Shown in pieces: positions 16,801 to 25,700 of a stretch of 64,000 nt of DNA. Both the position numbers and the translations under genes were made by a program. The stretch comes from Candidatus Peregrinibacteria bacterium Gr01-1014_25 (GTDB taxonomy: Bacteria; Patescibacteriota; Gracilibacteria; Peribacterales; Peribacteraceae): positions 158,661 to 222,660 of the forward strand of contig VMFU01000001.1 in assembly GCA_007376205.1 (NCBI GenBank), written 5' to 3'. Positions within the stretch are counted from its first letter, which is position 1; each line of letters opens with the position of its first letter. Below the pieces are notes generated by a model that saw only the letters and a list, made by a program, of their open reading frames with translations, was not told the DNA's origin and did no database searches.

Positions 16801-16973
16801 ACACGCTCCGCACTCGCGTCCGCGCCCCCTTCCTCCCCAAGCCCCTCGGCGACTTGTCGACGCAGGACAGTCTACCCTTCGCCCCCCAGTCGTCCGATCT
16901 GCCCCCTGCCCTCGTGCTCCCGGAGAAGATTATTCTCTCCCCTGCATCGTCTTCCTCTTCCAACAGTTTGTGA
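13881..16973 (+). CDS. Large secreted cysteine-rich protein, first gene of a five-gene operon
   Basis: This 1030 aa protein has a signal peptide (basic start, hydrophobic core about 12-27, ATARA at the end). Residues about 65-390 form an acidic Cys-rich domain with many paired Cys (CTSPDDCGQKC, CRTCIS, CTSCGY, CRCGS). The middle part (about 430-720) is helical with isolated Cys (WCLWWMQRNGTTSC, PWCKND). A Pro/Ser-rich stretch (about 785-830), a charged helix with CEERGEKAC, and a Ser-rich end follow. No family is recognised. The ATG at 13881 was chosen because the signal peptide begins there; the open frame upstream is antisense to ssb. A weak CAGAAT hexamer ends 8 nt upstream. Its stop overlaps the next start (TGATG). 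Confidence 0.85.
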   Translation: MIRHRGVHRRVAFLLFLVGTSAGIAATARAREPLTIEPDPPKTYREAHEILYGDDEGGIQDYLRKATCGGYTDTSAADSVPKVDGLPGRPGKWDGALWSGMGTREDTNGNKNEDDDYVFPDATDGLSLARFDKSKECAAIYEKLKGDERTPGCTSPDDCGQKCREANEVTYDVSLTVKECVHEIKDEEGNIKEERYDSSDEAYYEKRGEQGSFNCRTCISGDKEGGQRQESVGKKYHCTGDPDEAASGILSVPYGWVWGDKDQSAIRLSAACKRFWVREEMEYPNCTSCGYKWPPGEAREETPGLECRCGSGDPGGKSGCRSTQRMSPLNGAHYESFARSYKGTYTRDATVITTDPPEVTSQPAEVYCYGFYEEFDPRKRRTDVHDQRCILDIDVSELDVQTRPEQRIVQRGPDPGDRDQQREHPSGDFDQLKDPFFFSLGGAFSLMNYNALKNGWIPTILSVDQARLTATKQNENSSYAKSGIGRAFDHTGTGRTIVRWWQRQQTLAQKIFRPPVVHVLLPDISRSIETGSGVIGIPDRRSSSIDVQIGAETSLLDAVVDGLQQMFRMSLYEEPIPVVVPLGSPVEYRALAEKWCLWWMQRNGTTSCDSAPESVRSLISRFDEYADHIDDVRMLRAQLVRHLAAVLALQQDIFSPILAWMTSIASNMQTLAAQQSIMYSLLPLLQEVTKEQQTFTEDILFPWCKNDRFTTPVYSLLDPWLPGRAADGSVREQTLKGGLPSLPESILPTDLVLDLSELELPSQGLTVPVLKPIQVRLALENYEPPSIDESNPDIPSPPPSLPSVAPIVAAMSEAAASLTRPTVSVVNPPAVPTFPVPLNELYRQRTEVALQEILETLKKRSEAYRKFWESIGPLPDDSGKDNEEDKKAHKCEERGEKACLHVEMDLLERLQLIGAPPGVLRPEDRESWSIGRISPGGCLPEDDACDILHPENVPARTGWRVLRPSEFYQSTVWDTLRTRVRAPFLPKPLGDLSTQDSLPFAPQSSDLPPALVLPEKIILSPASSSSSNSL

Positions 16974-17758
16974 TGCGCCGTACCTCTCTCTTCGTCATCG
17001 CCCTCGCAGTTCCATTCACTGCCGCCTCGGCGACGCCGGCCGCTCTCGAAACCGATCCGTGCCTCGTCTCCACGAGAGCGCTCATGGGCAAGGAACAACG
17101 CTTTCTTCATACCGTTGTCTTCGGACAGCCCGCCGCCTCGCTCGCGCGCACGGGGTCCGTGCGGTACGACAAGAGCGGCAACAGCTGGGTGAAAACCCGC
17201 AGCAACACGTGGCTGACGCTTGCGTCGGGTTTCCAGAATACGACGTACTCGGACCAGCAGATGGAGTCGCAATCGGAGCACGCCAAGCGCCGCGGCCTGC
17301 TCGAAGTGCGCCAGTCCCTGACGAGTGAGTTGGTGCCGCCACTGGCGCAATCCCTGCGGGCTTTCCGCTGCCGTCTCGCCGCGATCTGCGCGCTTGCAGA
17401 TGAAAGCGAACAATCAACGAGCTCCTCGCTGACGATTTCCGTGGACGGCTGTTATCCCCGCACGGAAAAAAGACTGACGTCCTGCACGTTCCGCAGCCGC
17501 GATCCAGCTCCCGCCCGCACGGCGGTCCTGCAACAGTGCGCAGACGATGCGTCGCAAACATTCGCGCAGGAATCTGCCTTGCTCGAAGCGACCATCGCCT
17601 ACGACGCTTCGTACCGCACGCTGCTGCAAATCGCCGGAGGGTTCGACGCGTTTTTCGAGGATTTGCGGGACCCGCTGCTCTCGCCTCTTCGCAGCGCGGC
17701 ACGGGCGATTGGTGAACTGCAACGCATTCCCTGCTTCCTCTCCGAATGCCATGAGTGA
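16973..17758 (+). CDS. Secreted protein of the cysteine-rich operon, 261 aa
   Basis: The signal peptide is residues 1-20 (LFVIALAVPFTAASA). The mature part is mostly helical with Cys pairs: FRCRLAAIC (x5 spacing), VDGCYPRTEKRLTSC, LQQC and a final IPCFLSEC. No family is recognised. A Cys-x5-Cys or Cys-x4-Cys helix motif also occurs in its neighbours, suggesting disulfide-linked helical bundles. The start codon shares its A with the upstream stop, and the end overlaps the next start, so all five genes should be translated from one mRNA. Confidence 0.82.
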   Translation: MRRTSLFVIALAVPFTAASATPAALETDPCLVSTRALMGKEQRFLHTVVFGQPAASLARTGSVRYDKSGNSWVKTRSNTWLTLASGFQNTTYSDQQMESQSEHAKRRGLLEVRQSLTSELVPPLAQSLRAFRCRLAAICALADESEQSTSSSLTISVDGCYPRTEKRLTSCTFRSRDPAPARTAVLQQCADDASQTFAQESALLEATIAYDASYRTLLQIAGGFDAFFEDLRDPLLSPLRSAARAIGELQRIPCFLSECHE

Positions 17759-18521
17759 TTCCGCTCGCTCCTCCGCCGGCATTCTCGGCATGTGGGGCTC
17801 GCTCCTGCTCCTCCTGGGCTTCTGCGGATTGCAGTACGTCTCCACGGTCGTGCCGGAAGGGCAACGCGCGGAGCGGCTCACGTCCTGCACAGCGGACGGA
17901 ACGCCGTTTGCATCTCTCGAATTCTCGCAGTGGGCCTCGACCTTCCATGGCACGGTCGACAGCGTCGTCGCCGCGCATTTGAAGCGTCGGAAATCGCTGC
18001 AAATTCCGGTGCGGTGTGCGGCGAGCGGCGTCCGACATACCGAATTGCCGACGGATGAGCTTGAGAAGCTGGCCCGCGCGCTGCCCCCGTGGAAAGGCCG
18101 GAGCAACGTCTCGCTCTTCAGCGGCCCCTCCCAAGCTCCCGATCTCTCCGAAGATGACATCGGTCCGGTCCTCCTGGAATTCCTCCGAACGTACGAGTGC
18201 AGCATGACCGAGTATCAACTGGAGAAGCAGCTGCAACAATCGGGTGAATCCACGGCGGTCTTCGTCCTGCGTGCGAACAGCGAGCGACGGACCATGCGCG
18301 AGGAATTGCAGGTTGCGCGGGCGGCGGTAGGTCAAACGCTCGTCATGCTCGGAGGGATCGGACGATTAAACCCTCTTTTGCGGGAATTCCTGTGCCTCGA
18401 ACGTGCATCGATCGATCTGCGCAACGGCCTGGGTCTGGTCGCCGAGGCCAGTGCCTGTCTCCCCCGCGCGTGGGATGCCCGTGGCACCGTGCGCGATCTT
18501 CCCTCCGCATCGCAACAATGA
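17751..18521 (+). CDS. Membrane-anchored protein of the cysteine-rich operon, 256 aa
   Basis: One transmembrane segment (about residues 10-28, GILGMWGSLLLLLGFCGL) acts as a signal anchor; the rest should be outside the membrane. Cys occur at SCTADG, VRCAAS, YECSM, EFLCLERA and SACLPRA. The body is helical (EYQLEKQLQQSGES, ERRTMREELQVARAAVGQTL). No family recognised. The ATG lies 8 nt inside the upstream gene and the stop overlaps the next start (ATGA). It may anchor the other secreted products to the membrane; this is inference. Confidence 0.8.
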   Translation: MSDSARSSAGILGMWGSLLLLLGFCGLQYVSTVVPEGQRAERLTSCTADGTPFASLEFSQWASTFHGTVDSVVAAHLKRRKSLQIPVRCAASGVRHTELPTDELEKLARALPPWKGRSNVSLFSGPSQAPDLSEDDIGPVLLEFLRTYECSMTEYQLEKQLQQSGESTAVFVLRANSERRTMREELQVARAAVGQTLVMLGGIGRLNPLLREFLCLERASIDLRNGLGLVAEASACLPRAWDARGTVRDLPSASQQ

Positions 18522-21127
18522 AGCGTACTCTCGCCATCCTCGGCATGTTCCTGCTGCTGGTGCCACACCTTGTACAAGCATCGATCTACGAGACGATCCT
18601 GAACCAGGAACGACAGCACGCATTGCTGGAAACGGGGGAGCCCGTCGTACGATTGTTCGCCGCCGGCATCCTGGCGTCGCGCGCGCCGTTCGACAATTGG
18701 CAGATGTCTCCCGCGGACATCAACCTGTTGCTTCGGGGCGATCGCGGCGCCGCTTGTGCGGCGCAGTGCAGCGGGGAATCGGGGACGACCAGTTGTTCCT
18801 CCGGCGGCTCTGTCACCCGCCGCGCATTGGGCGATGCGGAATGCGAGGAGTTGGTTTCGGATGTCGAACAACTGACGCAACGGGAGGGGGAGGTTCGCGC
18901 GTCCGGCAGGCGCCTGCACCGTCTTGCCGCCGGCCAGGAGGTGCTCCTGGGAGACCCCACGAACACGTCGAATTCCCTGGCGCTGCACTTTGAAACCGTC
19001 ATCAGCCTCTGGGTTCCCGGGACCGGCAGTTCCCTGACGGGACAACGGCGGCGGTTCCGCGTGATGTCCGCGAAAGACCTCCTGACGAAAACGCTCTCTG
19101 AAGAGAGGCTCAAGGAGATGATCGATGACGTCGATGCGAAACTGACGAACTTGAAAGCGGGCGTACAAACCGACGAGGCGCCGTCCGAAATCCACAGAAC
19201 CATCTACGACCGGGTTACCGCGGCGGCGTGGCGATACCGCGGGGGTGTGCGTCTCGTCAGCGGGGCCCGTGCCCCTACCTACCCGGCGCCGGACGCCTAC
19301 CGATCGGAAACAAACCTGGAACGACAGTACCTGTTCATGCGTTGGGAAGACCTTGAACAAGCACTCATGCGCCTGTGGAACTCCCTGCCGCAGAACCCAA
19401 CCGACTATTCGCCGGCGCTGATCGAGGACGAGATCGTTCTGATCACGTTCGCCGGCAAGGACACGTCTCTAACGCAGAACCCGGATGTCGCCATCTGGGC
19501 GCGAATGGACGGCAATACAGAGGAAAATCATCCTGAAGCGGACATCGGCCTATTCGTCGAGCTCCCAACGGAGCCGGTGCTGCCGTCTCTCCTAAGCGCC
19601 AACGCCGTCAGCTGCCTCTCATCCTGCGGCGGCTCGAATTCTTGCGAGCAGCAGTGTCTTGCGCAATCGTCGGCCCTGGTTCTCGGCGGGACCTACCCTC
19701 CCGAGCCGACGGACGAGGCGGGCAGACCTGCCCCCGCGGACGGCCGCGTTCTCTGCAGTGATCCCATCGCGCAAGAAGGATACCTCTGCAGCCCCGTTCC
19801 CAGTAATGCAACATCCTCCTGCAAGGAATCCGTCAGCACGCAGAACGGCGCCATCGTCCTGACGCGCTGCACGGCATCCACGGCCTCCGGCCGGACCGTT
19901 GCCGGAGCGGACGCCTGCGAGCCTGTTCGATGGCGCGACGACGTTTTCGACCCGACATATGACTGCCGTGTATCCGTTACGTGCCAGGCGGACTGCGGTG
20001 AGGGGATGGAAGAACGCGTCGAACAAAAAACGGCCGATGGCCGCGTATCCGTTTGCATTTCCGATCCCAGCAAAACCGGCGCCGCGCCGGCAACATACCG
20101 TATCATCGGCCGCCTTGCTCAGGCCAACCTGCCGTGCGGCCGCGAGGCGGGATGGTCACCCTACGACGGCGTCGATGATCCGGACCGTAAGCGCGAAATT
20201 TGCTGCCGCATGGAAGGCGAAGTGAACGCCGTCGCATGCCAGGCGATGGCGGAGGATGGGGTATTCAGCGACGAGAACGGCCTCCCCCTGACGGCGAGCG
20301 GTTCCATTCCTTTCTCGGCGCAAACCTGCGCGGAAGCGCTCACGGACCAATCCTGCGACAAACTGCAGAACGTCGGCCGCTGCCCGACGAGCTGGGACTA
20401 CCCCGAAGAATTCGTGCAGACCCTCAACACGTTCGTCGGTCAGCGTGCACCCGCTTCCGTTGCTCGTTCGTGTACGCAAGCACTCAAGAATCCCGACCCG
20501 CGCATCACGGCTGCTGTGAAGGCGTTGCAGCGCGATGACCGCGTCTGCACGCCGAACCGAACAGTGCGCTACCGCAACTCCATCGGCAACAACGTCTGCT
20601 ACGCCGCGCAGTGCGCGGAGCAGTCTCTCGAGACGCATCGTCTGGCGCCCGGTCGGATGCCGCTCGCCGTCAATGACGGCGCCTTCCCGACGGACGACCG
20701 CCTCGGCGTCACCGGGAACACGTGGGACACGGCCCCGATCGAAAGCATGGCGGGCCGTATCCCGGCCTACGAACCGCAGCGTCTCTTCCTCTCGCTCGAG
20801 GCCGCCCTCTGCCAGAGCAGCGGTCTTCCTCCACTGTCTCCGGGGGTGGCCTGCCGCTACAACCTCCGTCTTGCGGATCTGCAGGGTCCGCGCTTCGCCC
20901 TCACCCCTCCTTCGACCGGCCTTGACCAGGGAACGGACATCCGCGATGCGGGATCGATCAGCCTGCTTCCTGCCGCGGGCGTTCGCGCCGGCGCGTTCCT
21001 GCAGGCGGAGTATCTGCGAGGAGTCCTGGACCCTCTCACGAGCCTTCTGCAAGCGGCGGAACGCCTGCTCTCCAACATCCGCTCCACGACGCCTCCTTCG
21101 ACCATGTGCCCCCTCGGACCGTCATGA
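18518..21127 (+). CDS. Large secreted cysteine-rich protein, 869 aa
   Basis: The signal peptide is residues 1-22 (LAILGMFLLLVPHLVQA). The N-terminal part (about 23-360) is helical with a first Cys cluster (CAAQCSGESGTTSCSS). Residues about 365-620 are Cys-rich (CLSSCGGSNSCEQQC, CQADCGEGM, ICCRMEG). The C-terminal part (about 600-869) contains CDKLQNVGRC, VCYAAQCAEQ and VACRYN and ends in a helical segment. No family is recognised. Many even-spaced Cys suggest disulfide bonding outside the cell. Start and stop both overlap neighbours by 4 nt (ATGA). Confidence 0.83.
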   Translation: MKRTLAILGMFLLLVPHLVQASIYETILNQERQHALLETGEPVVRLFAAGILASRAPFDNWQMSPADINLLLRGDRGAACAAQCSGESGTTSCSSGGSVTRRALGDAECEELVSDVEQLTQREGEVRASGRRLHRLAAGQEVLLGDPTNTSNSLALHFETVISLWVPGTGSSLTGQRRRFRVMSAKDLLTKTLSEERLKEMIDDVDAKLTNLKAGVQTDEAPSEIHRTIYDRVTAAAWRYRGGVRLVSGARAPTYPAPDAYRSETNLERQYLFMRWEDLEQALMRLWNSLPQNPTDYSPALIEDEIVLITFAGKDTSLTQNPDVAIWARMDGNTEENHPEADIGLFVELPTEPVLPSLLSANAVSCLSSCGGSNSCEQQCLAQSSALVLGGTYPPEPTDEAGRPAPADGRVLCSDPIAQEGYLCSPVPSNATSSCKESVSTQNGAIVLTRCTASTASGRTVAGADACEPVRWRDDVFDPTYDCRVSVTCQADCGEGMEERVEQKTADGRVSVCISDPSKTGAAPATYRIIGRLAQANLPCGREAGWSPYDGVDDPDRKREICCRMEGEVNAVACQAMAEDGVFSDENGLPLTASGSIPFSAQTCAEALTDQSCDKLQNVGRCPTSWDYPEEFVQTLNTFVGQRAPASVARSCTQALKNPDPRITAAVKALQRDDRVCTPNRTVRYRNSIGNNVCYAAQCAEQSLETHRLAPGRMPLAVNDGAFPTDDRLGVTGNTWDTAPIESMAGRIPAYEPQRLFLSLEAALCQSSGLPPLSPGVACRYNLRLADLQGPRFALTPPSTGLDQGTDIRDAGSISLLPAAGVRAGAFLQAEYLRGVLDPLTSLLQAAERLLSNIRSTTPPSTMCPLGPS

Positions 21128-22692
21128 TCCTCCCCGTCCTCCTCCTCTCGGCCGCATTGCTGCTGCCCATGCCCGCCCTCGCGGCGAGCGAAGACTGTTC
21201 GGGCTACCTGCGCATCAGTCCGGTATCCACGTACGTGCAGATGGTCCTCAAACGGGCGGACGCTGGCATCGCACAAGCACAATCATCGTCGGCAGCGGCG
21301 GACTTCGCCCCGCTCCACACGCCCGGATGGCTGCGCTCGATTGACCGCGCCGTCCGGTCTCTCCTCGATTCCGAGCTGCGCGTCGGCGAACGGGAGCAGG
21401 AATTGGCCCTCGCTTCCGCCTGTCTGCACTTGGATAGCACGCTGCTTTCCTGCGCGATCGACCGCACGCGGACAGAAATCCACTCGGCACTGCAGCGCGG
21501 ATCGTGGGTTGGTCTGTGGCAACTCATCGATCTCCTGGGCTTCTTGCAGGAACGCCAACGCCAACTGGTCCTCGGAGCGACCGATCCTCTGTACCGCGAT
21601 ACGCAATGGCACCGCACACGTTCATTCGACCCGCAGGAAGCAACGTACGGAACCCTGTCGGAGAGTACGTCCGCGGCAACGTGCGGCGACGGTCTCATCC
21701 AAGGCGCCGAAGAGTGCGACGACGGCAACGGGAGCGACGGAGATGGCTGCGGGACTGGGTGCACGAGCGAAGTCTGCCCGTTCCACTCTGACTACCTCAC
21801 GCCCGGCGTGACGGGCTACGGCTGCGATGCGACGGTCATGACGGCCGGAGACCGGCTCCTCTTCCCGCCGATGGAGAGCGAGCTCAACGCCCTACAGGTC
21901 CTTGGCGCGACCTATGGATCGTTCGCGTCGATCCTGTCCGATACGTCAACGGGCCAGCAGTACAACACCGATACGAGCGTCCACCGGACGGCCGACGGGT
22001 GTGTGCGATGGCTCGGTGTGTGTCTCGCGAACTCCTCCGCCCCCTGCTCGCAGGATTCGGACTGCTACGGAAGCTTGGGGGGTATCTGCCTGCAGACGAA
22101 GCTGGTCGGAGCGGTGCGCGCGTCGAACCGTCACCCCTTCGCCTTGGAAAAAGACGCCTGGAACAGCGTGCGCGTCTTCCGAACATTGCGCCAGAAGGAA
22201 GGTGAAGCCCGCTACTCCCGCGACGAGGAAACGGGACGGGCGCCGTCGATGTTCTCCACGGCGTTCCGCCTCTACGAGCGCGACGTGAGTTCGCTGCAGG
22301 GCGCATGGGAAGCCTTGATGTTCGCCGAGGGGGTCGACCCGCAGCGCATGATCGAAGACGCACTGTCGCCATTCAGCGGGGTCGTCTCCAGCATCTCCAC
22401 GCTCGCCAACTCCCCCAAGGGGATGCGGGCCTTCGCCGAACGCCTCTCTCTCTACCTCCTGCGCACCTGCATGGACCGCCCCTGTACGCTGCGTCTATTG
22501 CATATCCTGAAGATCGTCAAAACAGACTCCTGTTTCCCCTACACGAACGGGGAGTTCCTGGAACACAGCTGCCAGGAGCCGGATTGGAAAGTCTGCATCG
22601 ACGCGGTGAAGGAAACCGAGTCCGACGCGTCGGATCTTCCCGGTTTCTCGCCATTCGCCGTCACGTACCCGGAACCGGAATGTTCGGAGTAG
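21124..22692 (+). CDS. Secreted protein with a DUF4215-type Cys repeat, 522 aa
   Basis: The signal peptide is about residues 1-20 (LLLSAALLLPMPALAA). A helical domain with Cys follows (ASACLHLDSTLLSCAID). One copy of the DUF4215/Myxococcus Cys-rich repeat is at about 187-219 (CGDGxxxxxEECDDGN, then GDGCGTGCTSEVC). A PCSQDSDC-type Cys segment follows, and a C-terminal domain carries CMDRPCTLRLL and CQEPDWKVC. DUF4215 repeats are common in secreted adhesins and surface proteins of other bacteria. This is the last gene of the operon; dnaE starts 22 nt later. Confidence 0.83.
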   Translation: MILPVLLLSAALLLPMPALAASEDCSGYLRISPVSTYVQMVLKRADAGIAQAQSSSAAADFAPLHTPGWLRSIDRAVRSLLDSELRVGEREQELALASACLHLDSTLLSCAIDRTRTEIHSALQRGSWVGLWQLIDLLGFLQERQRQLVLGATDPLYRDTQWHRTRSFDPQEATYGTLSESTSAATCGDGLIQGAEECDDGNGSDGDGCGTGCTSEVCPFHSDYLTPGVTGYGCDATVMTAGDRLLFPPMESELNALQVLGATYGSFASILSDTSTGQQYNTDTSVHRTADGCVRWLGVCLANSSAPCSQDSDCYGSLGGICLQTKLVGAVRASNRHPFALEKDAWNSVRVFRTLRQKEGEARYSRDEETGRAPSMFSTAFRLYERDVSSLQGAWEALMFAEGVDPQRMIEDALSPFSGVVSSISTLANSPKGMRAFAERLSLYLLRTCMDRPCTLRLLHILKIVKTDSCFPYTNGEFLEHSCQEPDWKVCIDAVKETESDASDLPGFSPFAVTYPEPECSE

Positions 22693-22714
22693 CCGGACCT
22701 GCTACGCTCGTCCC

Positions 22715-25700
22715 GTGCGACCCGAAGACTTCGTCCATCTGCATTGCCATTCCATGTACTCGCTGCTCGAGGCGCTCCCCAGCCCCGAGGAAATCGTGCT
22801 GCGCGCCAAGGAGCTCGGGCAAACGGCCGTCGGCATCGCCGATAAGGGGTATACCTACGGCCTGATCGAATTCTGGCAGGAAGCGAAGAAACAGGGGATG
22901 AAACCCATCCTCGGGATGGAGACGTTCGTCGCGGCCCGCACGCGTTTTGACAAGGAAAGCGGCATTGATTCGAAGAGCTATCCCATCACACTGCTTGCGA
23001 CTTCGAACGAGGGATACCAAAACCTGCTCCAGCTGGCGACGTTCGCCTCGCTCGAGGGCATGTACTACAAGCCGCGCGTCGATGCGGATCTCCTGCAACG
23101 GTTCGGCAAGGGGCTCACCGCGCTGACCGGACCGCTCGGCGGCGCCATCCCGCAAGCAGCGCTTGCAGAGGACGGCGATCGGCTCGTGAAGTTGACGGAG
23201 CAATACCAGGGATTTTTCGGGAAGGAGAACGTGTACTTCGAGCTCATGGATCTGCCGAACGTTCGGGGGCAGGCCGAGGTGAACCAGCAGCTCATCCACT
23301 GGGGAAAGAAGTTGGGCGTCCCGACGGTCGCGACGTGCAACAGCTTCTACTGCAGGCCGGACGATGCCGAGGCGCACGACGTCCTGCTCTGCATCCAGAA
23401 GAACGCCAACGTCAACGACACGTCGCGGTTCTCGTTGCGGGATTCCGATTTTTCGATGCGTCCTTATGATGCCCTCGAGCGTGCCTTCGCACACGTTCCG
23501 GAGGCCCTTGAGAACACCCGCGTCATCGCCGACCGCTGCACGGTGGAATGGGGACCGCAGAAATACCATATCCCCCGTTTTGAAACGCCGAAGAAGAAAA
23601 CGGAATCGCAGTACCTGCGGGAGCTTTGCGAAGAAGGTCTCTCGAAGCGCTATGCAACGGTGGAGGCTGTGCATCGCGAGCGTCTGGAGCATGAGCTCTC
23701 CATCATCGATGCAATGGGATTTTCCGGCTATTTTCTCATCGTCGCCGACTTCGTGAACGAAGCGAAAAGGCGCGGCATCACGGTGGGCCCCGGACGCGGT
23801 TCGGCGGCGGGTTCCATCGTTTCGTATTGTCTGAACATCACGACCCTCGATCCTCTGGAGCACGGCCTTATCTTCGAGCGCTTCCTCAATCCGGAACGCA
23901 TCACGATGCCGGATATCGACACCGACTTCGCGGACAATCGTCGCGATGAGGTGCTGGAGTACGTCCGCAAGAAGTACGGGGAGGACCGTGTCGTCCAGAT
24001 CTGCACGTTCGGAACGCTCGCCGCGCGCGCCGCCGTGAAGGATGTCGGGCGGGCATTCGGCATCCCGTTCCTCGAGATGAATGCCCTCGCAAAGCTCATT
24101 CCCGAGCGCCCGGGTACCACGCTGGACGAGGCGCTGGGGACGCAGGAACTGAAGAATGCGTACGACACCAACACGACCTACCGGACGATCATCGACACGG
24201 CGCGGCGCCTGGAAGGCATCACCCGCCACGTCTCCGTGCACGCCTGCGGCGTGATCATCTCCCCTGAAGACGCGACCACCTACACGGCGCTGCAGCGCGC
24301 GCCTAAAGACGATGAGACGATCATCACACAGTACGGCGCGAAACCACTCGAGGCGCTTGGGCTTCTCAAGATGGATTTCCTCGGCCTCACGAACCTCACC
24401 GTCATTCAAACCGCGCTCGAAATCATCAAGCGCACCCGCGAAAAGGACATCGACATCAGTCGAATTCCGCTCGACGACAAAGCAACGTACGCCCTGCTTC
24501 AGCGCGGCGACACCACCGGCGTCTTCCAGTTGGAATCGGCGGGCATGCGGCGGTATCTGCGACAGCTGAAGCCCACTGTTTTCGGCGACATCACGGCGAT
24601 GGCCGCTCTCTACCGGCCAGGGCCAATGGAGTGGATCCCGAGTTACATCAAGCGGAAGCACAAGCAAGAGAAAATTGAGTACCTGCACGGGGACGTGGAG
24701 GAGATTTTCCGTGAGACCTACGGTATCGGTGTCTACCAGGAGCAGATTCTGCAGCTAGCTCGCAGTTTCGCCGGCTACACGTTGGGGGAGGCCGACATTC
24801 TCCGCAAAGCCATCGGCAAGAAGATCAAGAAAGAGCTCGATGCCCAACATGAGAAGTTCATCAAGGGTGCCGTCGCGAAGGGGTATGGCAAATCACTCGC
24901 CGAGAAGATTTTCTCGGATGTCATCATGCCCTTCGCCGGGTACGGTTTCCCGAAGGCTCATGCCGCCTGCTACGCGCGTATCGCCTACGAAACGGCATAC
25001 CTCAAGGCGAATTACGCGCCGGAGTTCATGGCCGCACTCCTTAGCAGCGAAGCGGACGACACCGAGCGCGTCATGATCGAAATCGAGGAGTGCCGGAGCA
25101 TGAACATCGCCGTGCTTCCGCCGGATATCAACGAATCGCGCAGTCACTTCACGGTCGTCCCACCCGCCGCTCAAAGCCCAAAACTCAAAGCCCAAAACTC
25201 CGCCGGCTGGTCGATTCGCTTCGGTCTGTCGGCGGTGAAGGGCGTCGGCGGAGGCTCCGTAGAGCAGATCATTGTCGAACGCGAGCGGGGGGGGAGGTTC
25301 TCAACCATCGAAGATTTCGCCCGCCGCGTGCCGGCCAAGCTGCTCAACAAGAAACTCCTGGAATCCCTCGGAAAATCCGGCGCGTTCGATTCGATCGTTG
25401 AACGGCGCGCCATCGTGGAGCACTTCGACGCAGTGACCGATTACCGGAAGTCCTGGGGGGGCGGCGAGGGGCAGGGAGATCTCTTCGGCGCGATCGATGG
25501 GGGGATGCAGGCGGCTGCCATTGAGTTCCCGCCAACTCCTCCAGCCACGCCCCAGCAGAAGCTCCAGTGGGAAAAGGAGACCCTGGGAATGTACGTCAGC
25601 AGTCATCCGCTCGCCGGTCTGAAAAAGTACATCGGGAAGAAGGCGCAGCTGCTCTCCAGCTTGAGCCCGCAGGACGCCGGTCGCAAAGTCACCGTCGCCG

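Noticed and set aside
13881-22692. Type IV secretion or conjugation operon
   Set aside because: No VirB4/TraC-type ATPase, relaxase or coupling protein is nearby, and no Tra/VirB motif is recognised in the five proteins.
22661-24688. 675 aa minus-strand frame
   Set aside because: Antisense to conserved DnaE domains; low-complexity Arg/Val/Asp composition typical of shadows.
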